Below are positions 5,606 to 7,594 of a stretch of 7,594 bases of DNA, piece by piece. The stretch lies in assembly GCA_017408625.1 (NCBI GenBank), contig JAFQUG010000283.1, positions 1 through 7,594 on the forward strand, given 5' to 3'. Source of the DNA: Clostridia bacterium. Lineage in GTDB: Bacteria; Bacillota_A; Clostridia; Oscillospirales; CAG-272. Numbering within the stretch: position 1 is the stretch's first letter; each line of letters opens with the position of its first letter. Under the pieces are notes generated by a model, which ran no database searches, was not told the origin of the DNA, and was given only the letters and a program-made list of their open reading frames with translations. A program made the translations under genes and the position numbers.

Positions 5606-6214
5606 TTATAATCTCAATAAATCAATCCCGAACGCCGATTGTGCCAGGTCGCACATGACGTTGACGGGCAGGCCGACCACGTTGAAGTAATCACCCTCAA
5701 TGCCTGTGATCCATCTGCCTGCAAGACCTTGAATGGCGTATGCGCCTGCTTTGTCAAAGGGCTCTCCCGAATCAAGATAAAGCTCAATATCCGCGTCACT
5801 CATAGGCCCGAAGTGAACGGCGGTTGAGGCGTGCGAAAATGCACCCTTTCTGTTACCCTCTGCATCAATATAACAAAGCGCAATACCCGAGAGCACGTGA
5901 TGTGCGGTATTCTGTAAGCCTTTGATCATGCGCCGTGCGTCTTCGCGATCCTTGGGTTTGCCCAAAATCTCACCGTTCAATGCGACCACCGTATCCGAAG
6001 CGATGATCAGCGTGTCGGGTAAAAGCTTGTCCTGCGAGTCAAGCATATTTTGCACGTCCTGTGCCTTTTGCAGGGAAAGCTGCTCTACAAGCAGCGCAGG
6101 GTCTTTCTGATCGCTTTTTTCGTCGGTGTCGGCGGTCAATATGATAAAGGAAATGCCGAGTGTTTCAAGGATCTCCTTGCGTCTGGGCGATTTGGATGCT
6201 AAAATGACTTGCAT
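5606..6214 (-). CDS. maf: Maf family nucleotide pyrophosphatase (dTTP/UTP type)
   Basis: A 202-residue cytoplasmic enzyme, full length for the family. Maf proteins hydrolyse nucleoside triphosphates to monophosphate and pyrophosphate and are thought to clear non-canonical or excess nucleotides. Visible motifs are ASKSPRRKEIL (6-16), ASDTVV (72-77) with catalytic-site D74, GKPKD (85-89), and DKAGAYAIQG (154-163). The last, with Gln162, is the form of the YhdE branch acting on dTTP and UTP rather than the YceF branch acting on m7GTP. The ATG at 6214 has AGGAG eight bases upstream; the long in-frame extension upstream has no family similarity. maf genes often sit beside mre genes in Firmicutes, as here. 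A 168-bp gap filled by a repeat pair separates it from mreB. Confidence 0.97.
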   Translation of the reverse strand: MQVILASKSPRRKEILETLGISFIILTADTDEKSDQKDPALLVEQLSLQKAQDVQNMLDSQDKLLPDTLIIASDTVVALNGEILGKPKDREDARRMIKGLQNTAHHVLSGIALCYIDAEGNRKGAFSHASTAVHFGPMSDADIELYLDSGEPFDKAGAYAIQGLAGRWITGIEGDYFNVVGLPVNVMCDLAQSAFGIDLLRL

Positions 6215-6281
6215 ATACAGAACTCCTGTTCGATGATAGGCAGTAAAAATGAGTATACCTATCCATATTAATCCAACTTTA

Positions 6282-6310
6282 ATTATACCACAAAATATAG
6301 TGGTTTGCAA
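6282..6310 (-). promoter_or_regulatory. SigA promoter of maf with a palindrome in its spacer
   Basis: On the minus strand TTGCAA (6305-6310, 4 of 6 matches) and TATAAT (6282-6287, perfect) are 17 bp apart, giving a leader of about 60 nt before maf. The spacer contains CCACTATATTTTGTGG (minus-strand reading, 6303-6288), an imperfect inverted repeat with CCAC/GTGG arms. A repressor bound there would block the promoter. Confidence 0.82.
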
Positions 6311-6419
6311 GTGCTTTTGGACACAGCACAAAAACTTTACAAGATTTTTCTTTCCGTTCCCTGTAAGCATTGACGTTTGTCATTTCCAAATATTGTTCCT
6401 TGCGCCGACAAGTGTTTTC

Positions 6420-6428
6420 TGTTACAAT
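6420..6428 (+). promoter_or_regulatory. Extended -10 promoter of the SleB-like gene
   Basis: TGTTACAAT has the TGn extension before a -10 hexamer with five of six matches. A weak -35, TTGCGC (6400-6405), lies 17 bp upstream of the hexamer. Transcription would start near 6435, leaving a leader of about 54 nt. The TTGACG at 6370-6375 is too far away to serve as the -35. Confidence 0.65.
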
Positions 6429-6488
6429 ATTTCTATCGACTCCCAAGGCCGCGTCAGCATCGGAAATTTTTTGGAAAGGACACGGAAT

Positions 6489-7391
6489 ATGAAATTTTTC
6501 AAACGAATATGTCGCGCTCTGCTGCGATCAAAGTACACGTTTCTCGTGTGCGGCGCGGTAGCGATCACGGCGGTGATATACAGCGGATGTACCGCAAAGG
6601 ATATGATAGAAGGGAGAGAAGCCGGAGAATGGAATTTTCAAAGAATTGATCCGATTGTACCCGAGGATATGATATACATACCGGAAATTCTCACACAGGA
6701 GGATGCGGAAGAGGACCGGGAAGAGACGACGTGTTTGTTTACCGACGTCACAATTGATCTGCCCGAGGCAATTCTGCCCGAGCAGGTTGAGAGCGAGATC
6801 ACACAGCAAGAAACCACGGCACCCGAGACCACGCAAAAGCCCACCCAAACGACAAGGCCGCCTGAACAAAGCACGCAAAGGCCAACGACACAGAGTACGA
6901 CCAAGCCACCGCAAAGCACACAAAAGCCGTCGGAAAGTACGACCGGCGGCACGTCGAAGCCTGTGAGCGGATGGAACGTAACCTATGCACAGGCAAAAAA
7001 GATGGTCAAGGCGGACAGCGCGTATGATTATGAGGATCTGTATTGGCTTGCTCGTATCATCTCAGCCGAGGCAAAGGGCGAGAGCTTTACGGGGCAGATC
7101 GGTGTGGGCACGGTGGTACTCAATCGCGTACGCTCAAGGGAATTCCCGAATACTGTCAAGGGTGTGGTGTTTGACAGAAAATACGGTACGCAGTTCACGC
7201 CCGTAGCCAACGGAACGGTTTACAATACCCCCACCAATTCTGCCGTTGTAGCGGCAAAAATGTGTCTGGACGGCTATACCTTGTCAAATTCCGTCTTGTA
7301 TTTTGTCAATCCGTCCATTGCCACCTCATCCTGGATCCAGAATCACCGCAAATATGCCTTCCGCATCGGAAATCATGAGTTTTATCATTAA
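6489..7391 (+). CDS. SleB-like cell wall hydrolase with membrane anchor
   Basis: A 300-residue protein whose C-terminal domain (about 184-300) belongs to the Hydrolase_2 family of SleB and CwlJ, enzymes that cut peptidoglycan, best known from the spore cortex. Matching features are ARIISAEAKGE (188-198, with E194 the likely catalytic glutamate), GQIGVGTVVLNRV (202-214), the QFTPV segment (235-239), LYFVNP (270-275) and the terminal IGNHEFYH. The N-terminus has basic residues and a hydrophobic segment (about 16-33) ending YSGC, a poor lipobox because of the tyrosine, so a membrane anchor is more likely than a lipoprotein. Residues about 100-160 are a Thr/Pro/Gln-rich linker that would span the wall. 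The start at 6489 follows AAAGGA by eight bases. No spore gene lies next to it, so a vegetative wall role is equally possible. Confidence 0.92.
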   Translation: MKFFKRICRALLRSKYTFLVCGAVAITAVIYSGCTAKDMIEGREAGEWNFQRIDPIVPEDMIYIPEILTQEDAEEDREETTCLFTDVTIDLPEAILPEQVESEITQQETTAPETTQKPTQTTRPPEQSTQRPTTQSTTKPPQSTQKPSESTTGGTSKPVSGWNVTYAQAKKMVKADSAYDYEDLYWLARIISAEAKGESFTGQIGVGTVVLNRVRSREFPNTVKGVVFDRKYGTQFTPVANGTVYNTPTNSAVVAAKMCLDGYTLSNSVLYFVNPSIATSSWIQNHRKYAFRIGNHEFYH

Positions 7392-7413
7392 AAAAACATA
7401 GCCCGATCGGGCT
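7390..7413 (-). terminator. Possible minus-strand terminator
   Basis: The perfect palindrome AGCCCGATCGGGCT (7400-7413) can form a short GC-rich stem. Read on the minus strand it is followed, after three bases, by seven Ts (7396-7390). It would stop transcripts coming from the insertion sequence on the right before they run antisense into the SleB-like gene. On the plus strand no T-run follows, so it is not a standard terminator for that gene. The stem is only five or six pairs. Confidence 0.4.
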
Positions 7414-7458
7414 GATGAGATAGCGGAGAAATTTTGTAAAGCAGAAGTCGTAATGAAG

Positions 7459-7594
7459 TGAACCCAAAAGTTTAGACAAAAATTAAATATTATGTTGTTT
7501 GTGAATGAGCTCGGTATTGCACTGGGCTCATTCCTTTAAGTTTTAGAGAAATTCTTTCGTTGTTGTAGTAATGTATGTACTCTTCCAACTTTTC
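7459..7594 (-). mobile_element. IS3-family insertion sequence, right end only
   Basis: The element begins at 7459 with TGAACCCAAAAGTTTAGACA, the TG-initiated terminal repeat expected of an IS3-family element, and continues past the window edge with its transposase gene pointing inward. The exact boundary is inferred from the repeat form, because the other end is not visible. The 3 bp before it (AAG, 7456-7458) could be the target duplication. Confidence 0.75.
7490..7594 (-). CDS. IS3-family transposase OrfB, C-terminal fragment
   Basis: The last 34 codons of a transposase whose 5' part lies beyond the right edge. The fragment reads EEYIHYYNNERI, then LKLKGMSPVQYR, and ends SQTT. This is the characteristic C-terminus of the DDE integrase-core protein (OrfB) of IS3-family elements, where YNxxR and KGMSPxxYR are widely conserved. 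The stop codon is at 7490-7492, 31 bp inside the presumed element end. Whether the whole gene is intact cannot be seen. The IS3 subgroup is not assigned. Confidence 0.87.
   Translation of the reverse strand, partial: EKLEEYIHYYNNERISLKLKGMSPVQYRAHSQTT

Noticed and set aside
6370..6375. TTGACG as the -35 of the SleB-like gene
   Set aside because: It is 47 bp from the only good -10 (6423-6428), and nothing resembling a -10 lies at 16-18 bp.
6249..6488. Upstream start at 6249 for the SleB-like gene
   Set aside because: The added 80 residues would overlap the divergent maf promoter and the gene's own promoter; the ATG at 6489 is followed by a normal basic and hydrophobic N-terminus.
1..7594. 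CRISPR array, tRNA, rRNA or riboswitch
   Set aside because: I saw no regularly spaced identical repeats, no tRNA cloverleaf and no recognisable riboswitch core on either strand.

Overview
The window looks like a chromosomal segment of a Clostridia-class Firmicute. The evidence is strong AAAGGAGG-type ribosome binding sites, SigA-type promoters (one with both hexamers perfect), a SleB-type cell wall hydrolase, a Maf/MreB/PBP2 cluster, a clostridial-style PssA, and moderate GC content. The exact family cannot be read from the sequence. Almost every gene concerns the cell envelope.

Layout, left to right. (1) Positions 1-106 hold two hairpin repeats and no gene. (2) Positions 107-1978 are a minus-strand three-gene operon, transcribed right to left: a MarR-family repressor, a DUF368 membrane protein (PopT-like undecaprenyl-phosphate translocase) and phosphatidylserine synthase PssA. 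The genes overlap or are 11 nt apart. The operon has a perfect-consensus promoter (TTGACA-N17-TATAAT) with two copies of AGTCC-N6-GGACT placed to block it, so autorepression is very likely. (3) Positions 2049-2343 are non-coding: a 20-bp AT palindrome, an inverted pair of hairpin repeats and the terminator of the next operon. (4) Positions 2344-6214 on the minus strand carry maf (dTTP/UTP pyrophosphatase), a second inverted hairpin pair, mreB (TTG start) and mrdA (class B PBP2). mreC and mreD, which usually lie between mreB and the PBP2 gene, are absent here. (5) Positions 6215-6488 are a divergent promoter region. (6) Positions 6489-7391 on the plus strand encode a membrane-anchored SleB-like hydrolase with a Thr/Pro-rich linker. 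(7) From 7459 to the window edge lies the end of an IS3-family element, with the last 34 codons of its transposase on the minus strand.

Functional reading. mreB and mrdA belong to lateral peptidoglycan synthesis, the DUF368 protein would recycle the lipid carrier that this synthesis depends on, PssA makes phospholipid, and the SleB-like enzyme would cut peptidoglycan. The points most worth following up are the MarR-controlled lipid-carrier/phospholipid operon, the family of paired inverted hairpins (REPIN-like in form, one pair apparently carrying the mreB promoter), and a palindrome resembling an NrdR box inside the maf promoter.
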